64,000 bases of DNA from the NCBI GenBank assembly GCA_022592435.1, contig JABYQS010000010.1, positions 372,001 through 436,000 on the forward strand, in the 5' to 3' direction. The stretch is from Cerioporus squamosus (Eukaryota; Basidiomycota; Agaricomycetes; Polyporales; Polyporaceae). Under the pieces are notes generated by a model. The model ran no database searches. It was given only the letters and a program-made list of their open reading frames with translations, and had not been told where the DNA came from. Every line of letters begins with the position of its first letter. Position 1 is the first letter of the stretch. Position numbers and translations under genes: made by a program. Positions 34,468 through 46,591 of this stretch are shown here, in pieces.

Positions 34468-36462
34468 CTAACGTACACCAGCCGTCTCTGCCCATTCCTT
34501 GCTCCCCATCTGCACGAGACGGGAGCAGCATCGTGCGAACGCGAAGAGCTCCTCGTCTCCTGTGAACATGGAGCTGGAACCGACCATCTCGCTGGACAGA
34601 CCCTGGCGATACATATCATCAGTAAGCTCACGGACCAACCTGATAGGTACGGAATACTCTCACAAGGTCGTCCATGACGCTGCGCATGTGATCAGATAAC
34701 TCGCCCTTGGTGCCGTTAGGGTCGTCTGAGAAAATCTGATATATGGGGACCTCGGACGACACGAATAGCTTGGTCTGGGAAGCGAGATGAGTGAGTCTAC
34801 TGTGCCTTGTTCCATCCCTGGAGAAACACTATACCTTGCTCTCGTAACAGGCTGCAACGATGGTTCGTCAACACCGCGGACTCACACACAGAACTGAATG
34901 CATGACGTACCATCGATGAACGTGATGAACCTGCGAGCCTGTTCATTTTGAATGAGCCACGCGTGCATGAAAGAGCGACATGCGGAACACACCATGTCCT
35001 TCTGACCGAGACCCATCTTGGGCACGTCCGTGACGAAGATCGTTCCGAAGTTCTTGGTGATCTCGAGGTAGTCCGCCGCGCTCATCGGCTTACCACAGAG
35101 GTCCAAGAACCCGAACTTAGCGACGGTGCTGGAGCTCTCTGGTACCACAATCTTGCGGCCCCACGTGTGCAACTTGCGATTCGTGATGACGGGGTCGGAC
35201 GGGTCAGAGGTGAACGCGCGGAAGAGCTTGTCTATCTCTGCCTTGTTTTCTGGTGTGAGAGGATCGTAGTAGACGTGAGACAGTGTGCGAGGTATACGCC
35301 GGTAATCTGCGAAGAGAGTAAGTCTGACTATTATTCCCGAGTTGCGTGAAGACTCACCGGTCCCAGAGTCGAGGTCAGTAACCTCGAAGCGCTCCTTCAG
35401 CAACTCTATACAAGGTACGAAGCTGGATCGCTGGATACCGTTCTTGTAGAGATCATCTGGGTGACGACTGAGAGTTGTGAGACAAGAAGAGGAATTGATG
35501 TGGCGGTAGACTCACTTGGAGGTAATGACACAGACGACGCCATAGTTCAGTAACTTCTCAAACAGCTGCCGCAGGATCATGGCGTCGGCGATGTCTGTGA
35601 CCTACACACGGTACTCAGCTCCCATCTGATCTGGAGGCCATGGCCAAGCTCACCGTACCTGGAACTCGTCAAAACATAGAACATACGCTTCGCTTGCGAG
35701 GTCGCGGGCGACAGGCGCAATCGGATCTCCTCCCCTATGTCCCAGCTTCGCCTTCATGGCATGCACCCGTTTGTGCACGTCGATCATGAATGCATGGAAG
35801 TGCACGCGCCGCTTCTTGGTGATGTGTGGGGGCAGAGTGTTGTAGAAGAGGTCCATGAGCATTGTCTTGCCTGTTCCGACATCTCCGTAGAGGTACAGGC
35901 CCTTCAGCATCTGATCAGGGGGGACCACCGGGGATGCGGCGAGCTGGCCCGTGAACAGGCGGGAGAGCTATGCTACGCTCGTGTCACTAGTAACATATAG
36001 GAGATAGGAGAGGTGACGCACAAGGGATGTTGAGCTCGGGGTATGCGAGATGATAGGCGGCTTGTAGTCCAGGAGCTCATCGTGCAACCTCTGCAGCTTC
36101 TGGATGATTCGCACTTGGTGATCATCCGGTCTGAGTGCGCCAGATTCTACGAGCTTGTAGTACTGCTGGAGGGGAGATAGAGCGGTTCCTGGGGAGATGC
36201 ATGCTCAGGTGTCAGTGAGGAGGGGCCCGGGGATGGCATACGCACCTGACGTCGAGGAACTCGGTCTGTCTCTGACATGCAGTTCTGGGCTGAATTGCTC
36301 GACCTTCTCCCTCTGGACGGCAAGGCTAGAATTGGGCCTGCATCTCGGCGGGGCTACCGAGCGAAGCGCGGGTCGGGAGGCGGAATGACGACTGCGCGCG
36401 CTAGAGAAGGTCCTCCGCTGCAGAGAGGTAGAAGGGAGCTTGAGAGTACTGGGGTATCGCAT
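34468..36462 (-). CDS. AFG1: AFG1/LACE1-like mitochondrial AAA ATPase
   Basis: An inner-membrane-associated ATPase involved in quality control of mitochondrially encoded respiratory subunits. Ten exons (36246-36462, 36022-36188, 35659-35967, 35516-35601, 35358-35467, 34993-35306, 34911-34938, 34835-34851, 34664-34774, 34468-34602) give 497 residues. The N-terminus is an Arg/Ser-rich presequence. Walker A is GDVGTGKT (156-163), Walker B is CFDEFQ (226-231), then [18 protein letters not shown] and [36 protein letters not shown] is the family's C-terminal signature. Exons 7 and 8 are only 28 and 17 bases. The internal helix that other AAA proteins use for oligomer contacts is not obvious, as usual for this family. 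Confidence 0.95.
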
Positions 36463-36845
36463 AGAGTGTGCAGCACAGCGGAGACGCAAGCAAGAGAGCG
36501 AGGGCGCAGTAAGCAAGAGACAGACAGAGCAGGAGCAGAGGCCTCTAGCTGTGACTTGACGTCGGTCACCAATCCTCCTCCTTTCTCCGTGCCGAGCCGT
36601 TCCCCGCATCCCCTCTAAGCGCCCTACGGATCATGTCCGGCGCCACGAAATCTCATGCCTCCTATCAGGGACGCTCAGGAACAACTCAACCTCTACGCGT
36701 TTTCTCCCGACCAGCTTGGAACATACTTAGACACCGGACAGTCTGTATCTCGATTGGACAAAACAGAACCATGTCGACTACCATACGATGCGTTGTGAAG
36801 TACATCAGAAGACTTCCTTGTACCTCGACACCTTCGCCGGACCTC
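36463..36845. other. Intergenic, AFG1 promoter and galactanase 3' flank
   Basis: 383 bases between same-strand genes. Purine-rich segments near 36370-36530 face the AFG1 start. Nothing else recognised. Confidence 0.4.
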
Positions 36846-38190
36846 CTACATGTCCGCGCTGAAGATGTTGATAGAGTCGCGAGTGGCCCCCGAAGAGGTT
36901 ACGAGAAGGTTGTCCTGGAAATTGCGCGTGCACATTCAGTGTCGACTCTTGCGAGGAGATGTGAATACGATCTTACCGCGCAGGACGAGCCAAGGTTCGC
37001 ACTGCCAACCCAACCAGGTTCCCAGTAGACTACTCGACAAGTATCAGCTCGGCCTCCTGAGCATGGGAAGTACAGTACGTACAGATACCCTGGCCCCGGC
37101 CATTCGGAAGACCGGCCAATATGTTTTTGATATCGTTCGTCCAAGTCGCTTGTCCGCTCGTCGACACCGGGATGCTAGGCTCCGTCAATTGTACGCCCGA
37201 ACAGCTCACGGGCCAGTCCGTCTCTGCAACAACAATCGGCTTCCCGTAGGTGTTGGCGAGGTTCGTGAGCGATGATTTCAGGTTGTTCAGGGTCGCGCCC
37301 GAGTCGTAGAACGGGTAGAAGGAGACACCGATGATGTCCACCTGGCTAGCCTGTAGTGCCCCTGGGACAAACACCCCGGAGAACCAGGAATTGAGCCCGG
37401 ACCAGTTCCACCCGTTCGCAAGATGGATGAGGATTTTTGGGTTTCCCGCAGCCTTCGCGCCGTTGATCGCAGAGTGGAGGAGCTCGGAGAGTGGATGGAA
37501 GCCGGCTGACGAGGTTTGGCCCACAGGCCAGAGCATGCCGTTGTTTATCTCGTTGCCCACCTGTGACCGGAAGGGCGATAGTTCTGTCAGTGTGCGTTCT
37601 TCTGTTTGTTGAATGCAAGAAGGCATTATCAGACGCACCTGTAAGATGTCGATGGGAGTGCCTTGATTCGCGAAGCTCTGGACGAGATTCAGCGTGTAGC
37701 TGGGAGACGCGGAATTGCTCAGGTCAGCTTAACCTTCGGCCCAGACGCGGACAATTACATACTTGTATATCTGGGTGTTCAATCCGTCCAAATTGGTGGG
37801 CCATCCCGACGGAATTGCCTGTTTGCCAGGATCGGCCCCTACACCAGAACCTCGTCAGGAAACAGCGCCGGAACGGAGAAATCGCTCGCACGCACACGTG
37901 TCGCTGTAGTGCAAGTCCACTATCAATGTCATGCCCGCGGCCTTGACGCGCCTTGCAAGCGCAAGACCATATTGGAGGTTGTAGTCGCCTGTCGTCCAGA
38001 TCCGAATGCGAGCGGCGTTCATGCCATGGTTCTTCAGGATGGTCTCGAATGGCTGCCCTTGGCCGTTGTCGCTGTAGCGTACACCTTGTTTCTCCACCAC
38101 CGCGAGAGAGGATATGTCCGCGCCGTGGTAGGTCAGCGCGCTCGCCAGCCACGAGAACGAGAGCAGGAGGATGGGGAGTAGAGCGAACAT
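36846..38190 (-). CDS. Secreted arabinogalactan endo-beta-1,4-galactanase (GH53)
   Basis: Cleaves beta-1,4-galactan side chains of pectin (rhamnogalacturonan I) outside the cell. Exons 37896-38190, 37763-37838, 37639-37699, 37083-37560, 36977-37029 and 36846-36914 give 343 residues. MFALLPILLLSFSWLASA is a signal peptide, followed by LTYHGADISSLAVVE. Expected motifs appear in order: ARIRIWTTGDYNL, LIVDLHYSDTWADPGKQ, acid/base Glu148 in LQVGNEINNGMLWP, GVSFYPFY, nucleophile Glu257 in IVVAETDWP, and FYWEPGWVGSANLGSSC near the C-terminus. All catalytic residues are present. Presence of this enzyme fits a plant-cell-wall-degrading fungus. Confidence 0.96.
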
Positions 38191-38230
38191 CTTGGCAAGC
38201 CGGAGGTCATGACCGACTCCCCATGACCGA

Positions 38231-38238
38231 CTTATATA
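38231..38238 (-). promoter_or_regulatory. TATA box candidate for the galactanase gene
   Basis: Minus-strand TATATAAG about 41-48 bases upstream of the GH53 ATG at 38190. The spacing is short but possible for a short leader. Confidence 0.5.
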
Positions 38239-40471
38239 TTTCCCTCAGGAAGATTGCGCTGCACGTTGGCCAGGAGCACATATCGGGATCTTTCCACAGT
38301 CGAGGCTTGAGGCCATGCTGAGCTTGGACCAGATGATGGAGACGTCGCCATTCAGCGGGGGCAGAACTCTCAACGCGAGCCTTGCGAGCCGACGGGACCG
38401 AGGAGCGACATCACGAGGGGCCAAGAGCAGGGAGCCTCTGCTGAGGCGTCGCAGCCTATTCGCCAAATATTCCCGAGGTCACCACAGCTTGCCACCTGGT
38501 TCTGCCATGTGATCGGGGAAACACCGTGGAGTATACACGGAAAGCACTGCTCGACGGTCCGACGGATCAGCGATCCTTCGTACACTCGCAGATATTCAGG
38601 AATGAACGTACCGCTGCCGAATTTTCCTCCTGTCCTGCCCGTCATCAGTGTACCTACGCCAGGCTTCCGCACCGTCTGCGCAGCAATACTTATGCGTACT
38701 TACTCGGACATCGTCGGCGGCCACTCAGATGAACAGCGAATGTGCAAGACGTACAACCTCACGAACTGACTTAGCAAGTGTGTAAGTGGCTTTGAACAAG
38801 AGCCGGCGCGTCCAAATCATATACCTCACATATGCACTGGCAAACTCAACAGTATGCAACGGGGTTGTCAAGTCCCTTCTGTAAATTACAAACAACGATA
38901 GCCCAAACTTGAACTGTGTAAAACGCTTCTCGCGAAGTGGCCGGACGAGGAGATACGAGGCCATCTTCCGCGAGTTTGCACCTGCCGGCACTATCATCCG
39001 ACCTCGCTACAGTGCAATATGCGGGCGCTTCCACTGAAACTCCGCTAGGTTGTTCTACCATGCGACAGGTATTGACACATAATTTTCCGACACTGGGGGG
39101 TGCATTGAGGAGGAGGAATGGAAGTAAGAGTTGGAGAAGCGTGACATTTCCGGGCGCTTAGTACCATAAAAGGCTGCGTAAACGCTCAGTTCTCAGTGGG
39201 CACAGCGTGACTGATTGCGTGACGAGGTTTCTCCGTGGGTTGCATTACTGTTGCGACTCAGTGCACCCCCTCGCCTCACCCTCCATCTCATCCTCTCATC
39301 TTCAAAGAATCGGAGGAGGTGCCCAAGACGGCTTGGAACATACCACCGAGAATCCGACAGCAATCAGCTAAGGGAGGGAGGAGATAGTCAAGTAACAAGC
39401 CCGAAGTTGCATTACTGGTGAACGCATAGTAAGTCATTTCGACTAGGTGGGAGGAGGAGTTCAAGATCATCGTGGCTTGCAAGTGGCACAGCTTCGACGT
39501 GGTGGCGTGGGCGCTTCGCACCTCCTCTGCGACCGCCCGTCTCCGCGGCTCTGGACCAGCTCGTGTGTTATGTTGCCTCTAAAGCGAACGCGCAGGGTCC
39601 TCAATGATCAAACTCCCTCTGCAATCTGACATCTCCGAGCATCTTCTACGCTCCATTACCGACCTGTGATGCTATCAGAACTGTCGTCCACCGCTCACCG
39701 TGGCCTCTGGGAGCATCCGATAGTTCTGGTCGCTCTGATCGTAGGAACAGTCGACAAGAGAAGCACGCCTGAGCGTCCCAACGTATCTGGTTTCTCGTAA
39801 TTTGCGCCCTGCAGAGGCCCGGCTCTCGAGTCGGTAGCTTGGTCGACTCCGAAGGCCGTTCGAAGGTGTTGGATTCCACGGCAACGTACGTACTCTGTCA
39901 GTGTCTCCATACTCCGTGTAACCGCGCCGCAATCTAGTCCCTTCCGTTCGTCAATCGGATCTGGTGCCTCATATGCCCTGCGTATCCAAGACTTTGGGCA
40001 TCTCAACTCCGCAGTGGACAGAATGAGGCCCTTGACGCGCTGAAATCATCGATGCTCGTGTCGGTGACCGCGTGAGTGGCAACGACTTCTCGCGCGTTGC
40101 TGCAGTTCCACTGAGGCCGCCACCCCAGGATAGCCAATTCGAATACTCATGTGCTCCGTGGCTGGCGGCGTTGAATACATATGCCCCTGGCACATACCCG
40201 GCCACCATCGGACGCGAGTTCCATCGCAGAGGTGGATCTCGCGCCGGTGTGCGCTCAGCAGCCCCTCATCGGCGTTGCAGCCGCATCAGGCAGGTGCGGG
40301 AAGCCAAGAAGCACACCCTACATGGTCAAGCGCTTCCGAGTATGTCATCGGACTGGCAGAGACGTTTCGTTGCATGCCCAGTGCGACAGGACATCCGCTT
40401 ATCCAGAAACACAATCCCAAGCCCGCCCACAACGCGTCACTAGCTATCGCCTGGCGCCCTCAAACCCCGCA

Positions 40472-40479
40472 TATATAAA
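40472..40479 (+). promoter_or_regulatory. TATA box candidate for the GMC oxidoreductase gene
   Basis: TATATAAA, 103-111 bases upstream of the ATG at 40583, which leaves a leader of about 80 bases. Pyrimidine-rich sequence (CTCCATCTCCTCTCCTCTC) lies between it and the start, a usual fungal transcription-start context. Confidence 0.6.
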
Positions 40480-40582
40480 GCGCGAGCATGCCCGGGTTCC
40501 ACCCGTTCTCCATCTCCTCTCCTCTCTCCGACCACGCACAGTCGTTCACGCGTCTGGAATCTATCCCATCAGCTCTTCCGCG

Positions 40583-43500
40583 ATGTTGGCAACCATCGAC
40601 GACGTCAAGGACAAGTCCTTTGATTACATTGTGTGCGGTGAGTCTCGCCCTGCTCGGTTGTCGCTGCTCGTGCTCGGTTGTATGTCGCTGACATCGCCTG
40701 CTCGGACCTAGGTGGTGGTGTGCGTCTCGATATCCCCAGAATGCCACGGATCACTCTAACGCGGCGTGTATCTAGACCGCCGGTCTCACACTTGCCGCGC
40801 GCCTTAGTGAGGACCCCAACACCACCGTGCTCGTCTTGGAAGCCGGAGCTGCCAATGTCGGCGACATGGCCCTTCGTGAGTCTTATCGTCCGTTTCTGCT
40901 CATCCGGCTTCACCAAGCCATACATGCCAGTCCGCCCGGCCTCGTATGGTAGCCACTTTGGCAACGCCGCCTACGCCTGGGACCACAACACGGTACGGTT
41001 ATTCGTCGACTGCTTCTCTTCGCAGCATCCTGACGGAACGGTTGCATATAGATCAAGCAGAAGTTAACCGGTGACAGCGCACACATGTGGGCGAGGTGGG
41101 TATATGCGCGCCGTCCGCGCGGCATCTCACTGATATGCCGTACTATAGAGGCAAGGGCCTTGGCGGAAGCTCAGGCATCAACTTCCTCTGCTGGATCAAG
41201 CCTCCGGCAGAAGACATCGACGGTGGGTGGCTCGCCATTACTGCAGCACGCCTGCATACTGACCGCTTGTATATAGATATCGAACGTCTGGGCAACCCTG
41301 GATGGAACTGGAACAACTTTGAGAAGTACATCAAACGGACGGAAGGGTCAGATAAACAATCCATTCGTTTCGTATGTCAGCTGAAGCTCTACTCCTAGAT
41401 TTGTGCCTCCGAGTGAGGACGTTCAACTGCGCAAAGGTCTGAAACTCGATACTTGGAACATGGGAACTGAAGGTGAGCATATACGGAGCGCAACTTCTGC
41501 AAATTTGGTCTGATTATGATAGGCCCTCTCACCATTGCCTATCCCGCGACGATCGAGGACGGAGAGCAGAAGGTGGAAGAGGTAAAGTCCCAAGCCATCG
41601 CGCGCTTTGCCGCATATTCACTGACGATGACTTGCAGACACTCATCAACGCTGGCTTGTCCGCCGCTCCCAGGCCGGTGAGTGATTTGTTTTCGGTCAAT
41701 TACTCAGGCGCTGAGCTCCGAACATCTAGATGAACGGGCAGGTCAGTCATGATTGAAAGGAGCGCTGCGTCGTTCGTGTTCATGCTAACGAGTCTCGTGC
41801 AGCCTCATGGAACATACTTCGCGCCGCTCACCTATGACCCGAAGACGCATACTCGCTCTTACTCCGCAACAGTACGCTTGAGGGCCACCATCTCTTCACC
41901 CCGTGTACTGATTGTATCCCAGGCGTTCTATGTCCCCAACCAAGACCGCCCGAATTTCACGGTGCTCGTCAACGCTCATGTGAACCGAGTCGTTCCGTCC
42001 TCCAAAAGCGGATCGGAGTTCATCGCTGAGTCCGTAGAGTTCAAGCACGAAGATCAGACTTACCTGGTACGGGCGAAGAAGGAGGTCATCCTCAGTACAG
42101 GGTCAGTCCGCAGTAATGCATCAGCATACATGGGCGGAGTTTGTGACATCAGTCATATCACAGTGCCCTGAAGTCTCCGCAAATACTCGAGCTCTCAGGA
42201 ATCGGCAACCCAAACCTCCTCCGCAGGATTGGCGTTCCTACCAAGGTCGACCTTCCCGGGGTCGGAAGCAATGTTCAGGAACACATGATCGTAGGTGTAA
42301 GTTTCGGTGAGTTAAGCACTGTTCGGTAGTCCCTCCGCATCATTGACATGGATCATAGAGCTGCGTGACGACGTCAAATTTGACACGCTGGATCTTCTCG
42401 GTGACCCCGAGGTTGCCGCGAAGCACCTAGAGCTTCAGTGAGTATATAACCGCAACCATGAAAGCAGTCACTCATTTCTCACCAGCTCGACGGGAGAGGG
42501 CCTGTTCACCACTGGCATCATCGGGTTCTCCTTCACGAGTCTTGACAAGGTCACGCCCAGAGCGAGCGAGATTATCAAGGCAGCCGAAGACAAAATCATG
42601 AAGAACGCCAACAGCTACCCGCCTGGTCTATTGGAGCAGTACAAGATCTCCCTGGAACGATTGAAGAACGGCGTGGGGTGTGAATTTATCAGCTTCCCAG
42701 GTCTCAACTCGCGTCCCAGTAGGTTTCAGTTGTATTAGCCCGCTGATCTGAAGAGCTAATGCGTCTTCACGCAGACCCGCCGGAGAAGGGCAAGCGATAC
42801 ATCTCGTTCTACGTCGCAATGAACCACACCTTATCTAGGGGTACCATCGTGCGTTCACCCAACTCCACTCACTAGTGAATGTCAATCTCATGTCTCCGTG
42901 TAGCACGCCACATCAAAGGACCCGTCGGTGGACCCCGAGTTTGACCCTCGCTACTTTGACGAGGAAGTTGGTACGTGTACCATGGTGTATGGACGGATAC
43001 CTCTCCTGGTTTAACGAGCTACGCAGATCTGCAGGTCTGGGTCGAAATGGTCAAGTTCTGTAGGAACCTGCGCAACATCTCGCCCCTCAAGGAAATGACA
43101 AGTGGGTTACTTGTTTTCGAGGCGTATGCTCAAACTGATGGCCTTCGCAGCGAGGGAACACAACCCTGGGCCTGATGTGCAGACGGACGAGCAGATCGTT
43201 GGTACGTTGCTGTGACACCGTGCGCAGAGGCCAATCAGGCCAAACTAAGTGCATCTCGTGCAGACTGGATCAAACAGGTCATGTCGACTACCTGGCGTAA
43301 GTAAAGCAAGTCATACGCTCTGGCGTTGTTCCATCATTGAGACTATATTTCCCATGCTAGACACTGCCAGCTCTTGTTCCATGCTGCCCAAGGCCAACGG
43401 TGGTGTCGTTGACCCTCAGCTCAAGGTACGCTCATGAAATCCTCCTTCATCAATCACCCCTCATTGAGCCGTTGCAGGTGTATGGCACAGAGAATCTCAG

Positions 43501-43718
43501 AGTCGTTGACCTTTCCGTACTTCCCATGCACGTTGCGGCGCACCCTCAAGGTGAGTGGGCCTTTCTTCCTGACGCTTCGTGGTGCTGACTCCTAATCTTC
43601 ACCCAGCGACCGTGTATGCTATCGCCGAACAAGGTACGATAATGACCTCCTTATATAACTTGTGATACTGAGGATGCTTCCAGCTGCCGACATCATCAAG
43701 GGCAAGTTTCAGCTGTGA
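40583..43718 (+). CDS. GMC (glucose-methanol-choline) FAD oxidoreductase
   Basis: A 599-residue flavin alcohol oxidase/dehydrogenase (CAZy AA3 type). Twenty-five exons: 40583-40637, 40712-40719, 40776-40875, 40931-40992, 41052-41095, 41149-41222, 41277-41346, 41399-41472, 41523-41581, 41638-41676, 41730-41741, 41803-41871, 41923-42101, 42164-42306, 42359-42437, 42486-42718, 42775-42848, 42904-42970, 43027-43101, 43151-43201, 43264-43296, 43361-43425, 43478-43550, 43607-43633, 43684-43718. Motifs: FDYIVCGGGTAGLTLAARL (FAD), GKGLGGSSGINFLCW (GMC signature 1), STGALKSPQILELSGIG (signature 2), active-site His534 and His577 (VLPMHVAAHPQATVYAIAE). No signal peptide, so probably intracellular or unconventionally exported. 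Exon 2 requires a GC donor at 40720. Confidence 0.92.
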
Positions 43719-44124
43719 GATGGTCGCGTCATCCAAGGTCCCTCCGCGTGTGCTGAAACCCGCGTTGTATATGCCCGCTTCCCGTCTCTAGTAGGACGTT
43801 GGCTCGCTGTCGCTTTTGAGATGTGTTATGTACGATTGTAGGAACTCGATGTCGTCGAATGCAATGCATGTACTACCACCATCCTTTACTCGCGTTCGCT
43901 GGATGCCAGCACCGAACAAGCGCCGAATACTAAACCAGCGCTCCGCGGCGTTCGGGCATAGCCATCACATGACGTACGCGGTCGCCTGGCTTCGCGTCCG
44001 AGGGGCCGACATCCATTCGCGCGAGTTGCCATCCATCCTGTTCGCTGCACTCTGAGCTACCGCTGCCATCTCGGAGGACGTCTACTGGAATAACAAAACC
44101 TACTGACCACATCACCCGGCGCGA
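43719..44124. other. Intergenic, GMC 3' flank and RING-gene promoter
   Basis: 406 bases between tandem genes; no feature recognised. Confidence 0.4.
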
Positions 44125-45733
44125 ATGTCCATCCGCAAAGCTCCCAAGTGCGTCGCTATCCTGAAGGCGCCAAGTTTCGTGCTTACCTGGTCGGCCAGGG
44201 GGAAGAAGAGGGCGGTGGAGGACACTTTCAGTGAGGATGAACATGTCAGTGCGGCTTCCTCATCAACCAGCGTCGGGGCACCTAAGTCTGCTCGAGCTCG
44301 TGGAAAGCAACCTGCTACGCCTCCCGTGAAGAAACGTATGTGCCTCATCCCAAGAACCCCACTGCACCATTCTTATTTGTCGCGTCGCTAGCCAAACGAG
44401 CCGAGACACGCAAATGTCCCGTGTGCGATGAGGCCATACCATTGCGGCTCCTCGGAAAGCATGCAGACCTAGAGTCGGAGAGGCTGGACGAGATCATACG
44501 TTGCATCGGGTCCACGGAGGTTCTTGGAGAGGCCGAGCCGGACGACGGGTTGACGGCGCGGACGCGACGGTCGGCTCTGAAAGCGCGGCAGCACATGAAG
44601 CCCGGGTCGTCTTCCACAGCCGAAGGAACGCTGGAGGAGACGATGAAGACCCTGCGCGCGCTGAAGCGACATCGGAAGCAGCGGCACGCGAAGCTGCGCG
44701 AGCTCACGCGGGAGGATGAAGATGCGCCGTGGTGGGGAGGCAGGAACAGCGGAGAGGCGATGGAAGGAGATGGGATGGTGTGTCCGGTGTGCTCGAAGTT
44801 CGTGCGAGGGGATGTAGACGTGGTGGAGGCGCACGTGGACTCGTGTCTGGCATATGAGAAGCTGAGACACGAGGAAGAAGAGGCCGCGCGCGGGAGACAT
44901 GGGAGAGGGAGTGCGGACATTGATCTGGACGGCGACCTGCACGTGGAAGGGGATGTCACCTTCGGGGTAATGGAGGGGGTCAGCTTTCGAGGTGAGCAAC
45001 GCTCTACGCCGCTTGTCGCCGCAAGATGTAAAACTGCTTCAGGTACTGGTTTCGACGTCCGAAATCGGAACGACCAAGATGTAGACGACGAGATCGACGT
45101 CGACGGAGAGGACGAAGTGCTCTTCGGCGCACCGCAGTTCACGGAGCAAGACGTTCTCGCCCCGCCTGAACTGGCCCAAGCAGACGAAGCTCACTCGGAC
45201 GTTGACACTGAGGCCGACGTGGATGTCAACGGGGACGCGTTAGCTTCAGGAGGGACCTCGGGAGAAGGGCCGCAACGAGAGCCAAAGAAGGGGAAGACTC
45301 TGCATGACCTCGTCGCCGAGGGCAAGGTCGTGCGAAAGCATGTCGAGGACGCGAAGCGGACCATGGACGCAGTGATAGGGGTGGGCGATACGGAGAGAGT
45401 CGACTTGGCGGTAGAACTCGCACGGAGAGCCGGGGACCAGGTCGCGCTTGTCCGTGCCTTGGAGAGCAAGGTGCAGCTGTTGGTGAGTGTATCCCGTCAA
45501 GTCATCTTTCAGCAGTCTCTGACGTGAGCACGTAGGAATCGGCCACGGTCTCCTCCTCCACGTCCTTGCTCTGTCGCATCTGTCTGGACCCCTACACGGA
45601 GCCTACTGTCTCGACTGGATGCTGGCATACGTGCTGTCGCGAATGCTGGCTGCGCTGTCTGGGCTCAACAAAGCTGTGTCCCATCTGCAAGCGGATTACG
45701 GGCGCAACTGACTTGAGAAGAGTGTATTTGTAG
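44125..45733 (+). CDS. RNF220-type RING-finger E3 ubiquitin ligase
   Basis: A 482-residue protein from exons 44125-44335, 44392-44991, 45043-45482 and 45536-45733. A first zinc motif, CPVCDEAIPLRLLGKHAD, begins at Cys79; a second, CPVCSKFV..VEAHVDSCL, lies near residue 200. A long acidic middle region follows. The C-terminal RING (about 430-471) reads CRICLDPYTEPTVSTGCWH, CCRECWLRCLGSTKLCPICK and ends ITGATDLRRVYL, which matches the conserved RNF220 C-terminus. By family it transfers ubiquitin and probably acts in the nucleus. Intron 44992-45042 is free of stops, so retained-intron transcripts would still be translated. Confidence 0.92.
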
Positions 45734-46591
45734 ACATATCTAATATGTCCTTGCTGTCGTTGTTGTCTTGTACTATAGTGCTTGCCTTCTTGCTATGCAT
45801 ATATCGTCGTGCTGCGATGTGGATCAATCAGCACTGTGTCGCAACGTGGACGGAGCATTGCGTAGTAGTCATATCTGGCCTTGTCGTGTCCTCACATTTG
45901 ACACCGACACTCAAACCATACCTATGGCAGGTTACAGTGCGGGAGACTCGGAGCGTCGAAGACGCCACCACGACGTATATAATCACACATCGCATAACAC
46001 GGAGAGGACGAGCTCACCTTCGTTGACGATGCACCACCACCGCGAAGGACTCACGCACAATCAACAGTCTAGAGGAGCGGGCTCGATTATATGCGTCGTG
46101 AGTACTATATATACAGCGGTACGGGCGAGATCATGCAAGCGGGCTGATGAGCCTGCGAGGGGGGTTGGCAAACGAACGTAACATGATGGTACGCAGGCAC
46201 TCACTTGATCAGAGACGGTTGTGGGTTGCTCCTCGTGTACCCGACGTATATGATGAACGGGATCCAGCCATAGTGGACGACAGTCTGCGGACCCCTGCGG
46301 CGTGAGTAGGGTGACGACGGTGCGGGTGACTTGTCATGGACGTACGCGTGCCAGGTCAACGGCCTTGATGATTCTCTCCTGCAGCGTCGTTCAGAATGCA
46401 TGCGTGGGACGTGTGCACGACAGCGCGCACCTTTGTCTCTTCTGAGGGCATTTTGGGTGACGGTGACGGACGTGGAGGAAGGCGTAGAGCAGCGCCGGGC
46501 GTTGCCGACAACTTTTTGGCCTGCATGGGCGCTTGCAGTGCACCAGAGTCCGTTTGCCGTCCTCGACCCGCAGATCTCTACACTTGCCAAA
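45734..46591. other. Intergenic, RING-gene 3' flank and eIF3f promoter
   Basis: 858 bases. AT-rich around 45730-46110, with TATATATA near 46105, then GC-richer toward eIF3f. No additional gene recognised. Confidence 0.4.

Larger units (their letters stand above)
38191..40582. other. Long divergent intergenic region, GH53 / GMC oxidoreductase
   Basis: 2.39 kb, the largest gene-free stretch in the window. Ends are the promoters of two probably inducible genes, each with a TATA box. Short open frames in the middle (38930-39160, 40072-40440) show no family features and no plausible splice structure. I found no paired terminal repeats. It could hold upstream regulatory sites, a decayed gene or a non-coding RNA. 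Confidence 0.4.

Noticed and set aside
40072..40443. Plus-strand frame of 123 residues upstream of the GMC gene
   Set aside because: No family features and it overlaps other open frames in the promoter region; it ends just before the TATA box.
44992..45042. Continuous reading through intron 2 of the RING gene
   Set aside because: The segment has GTGAGC and TTCAG ends and typical 51-base length, so it is treated as an intron although it lacks a stop.
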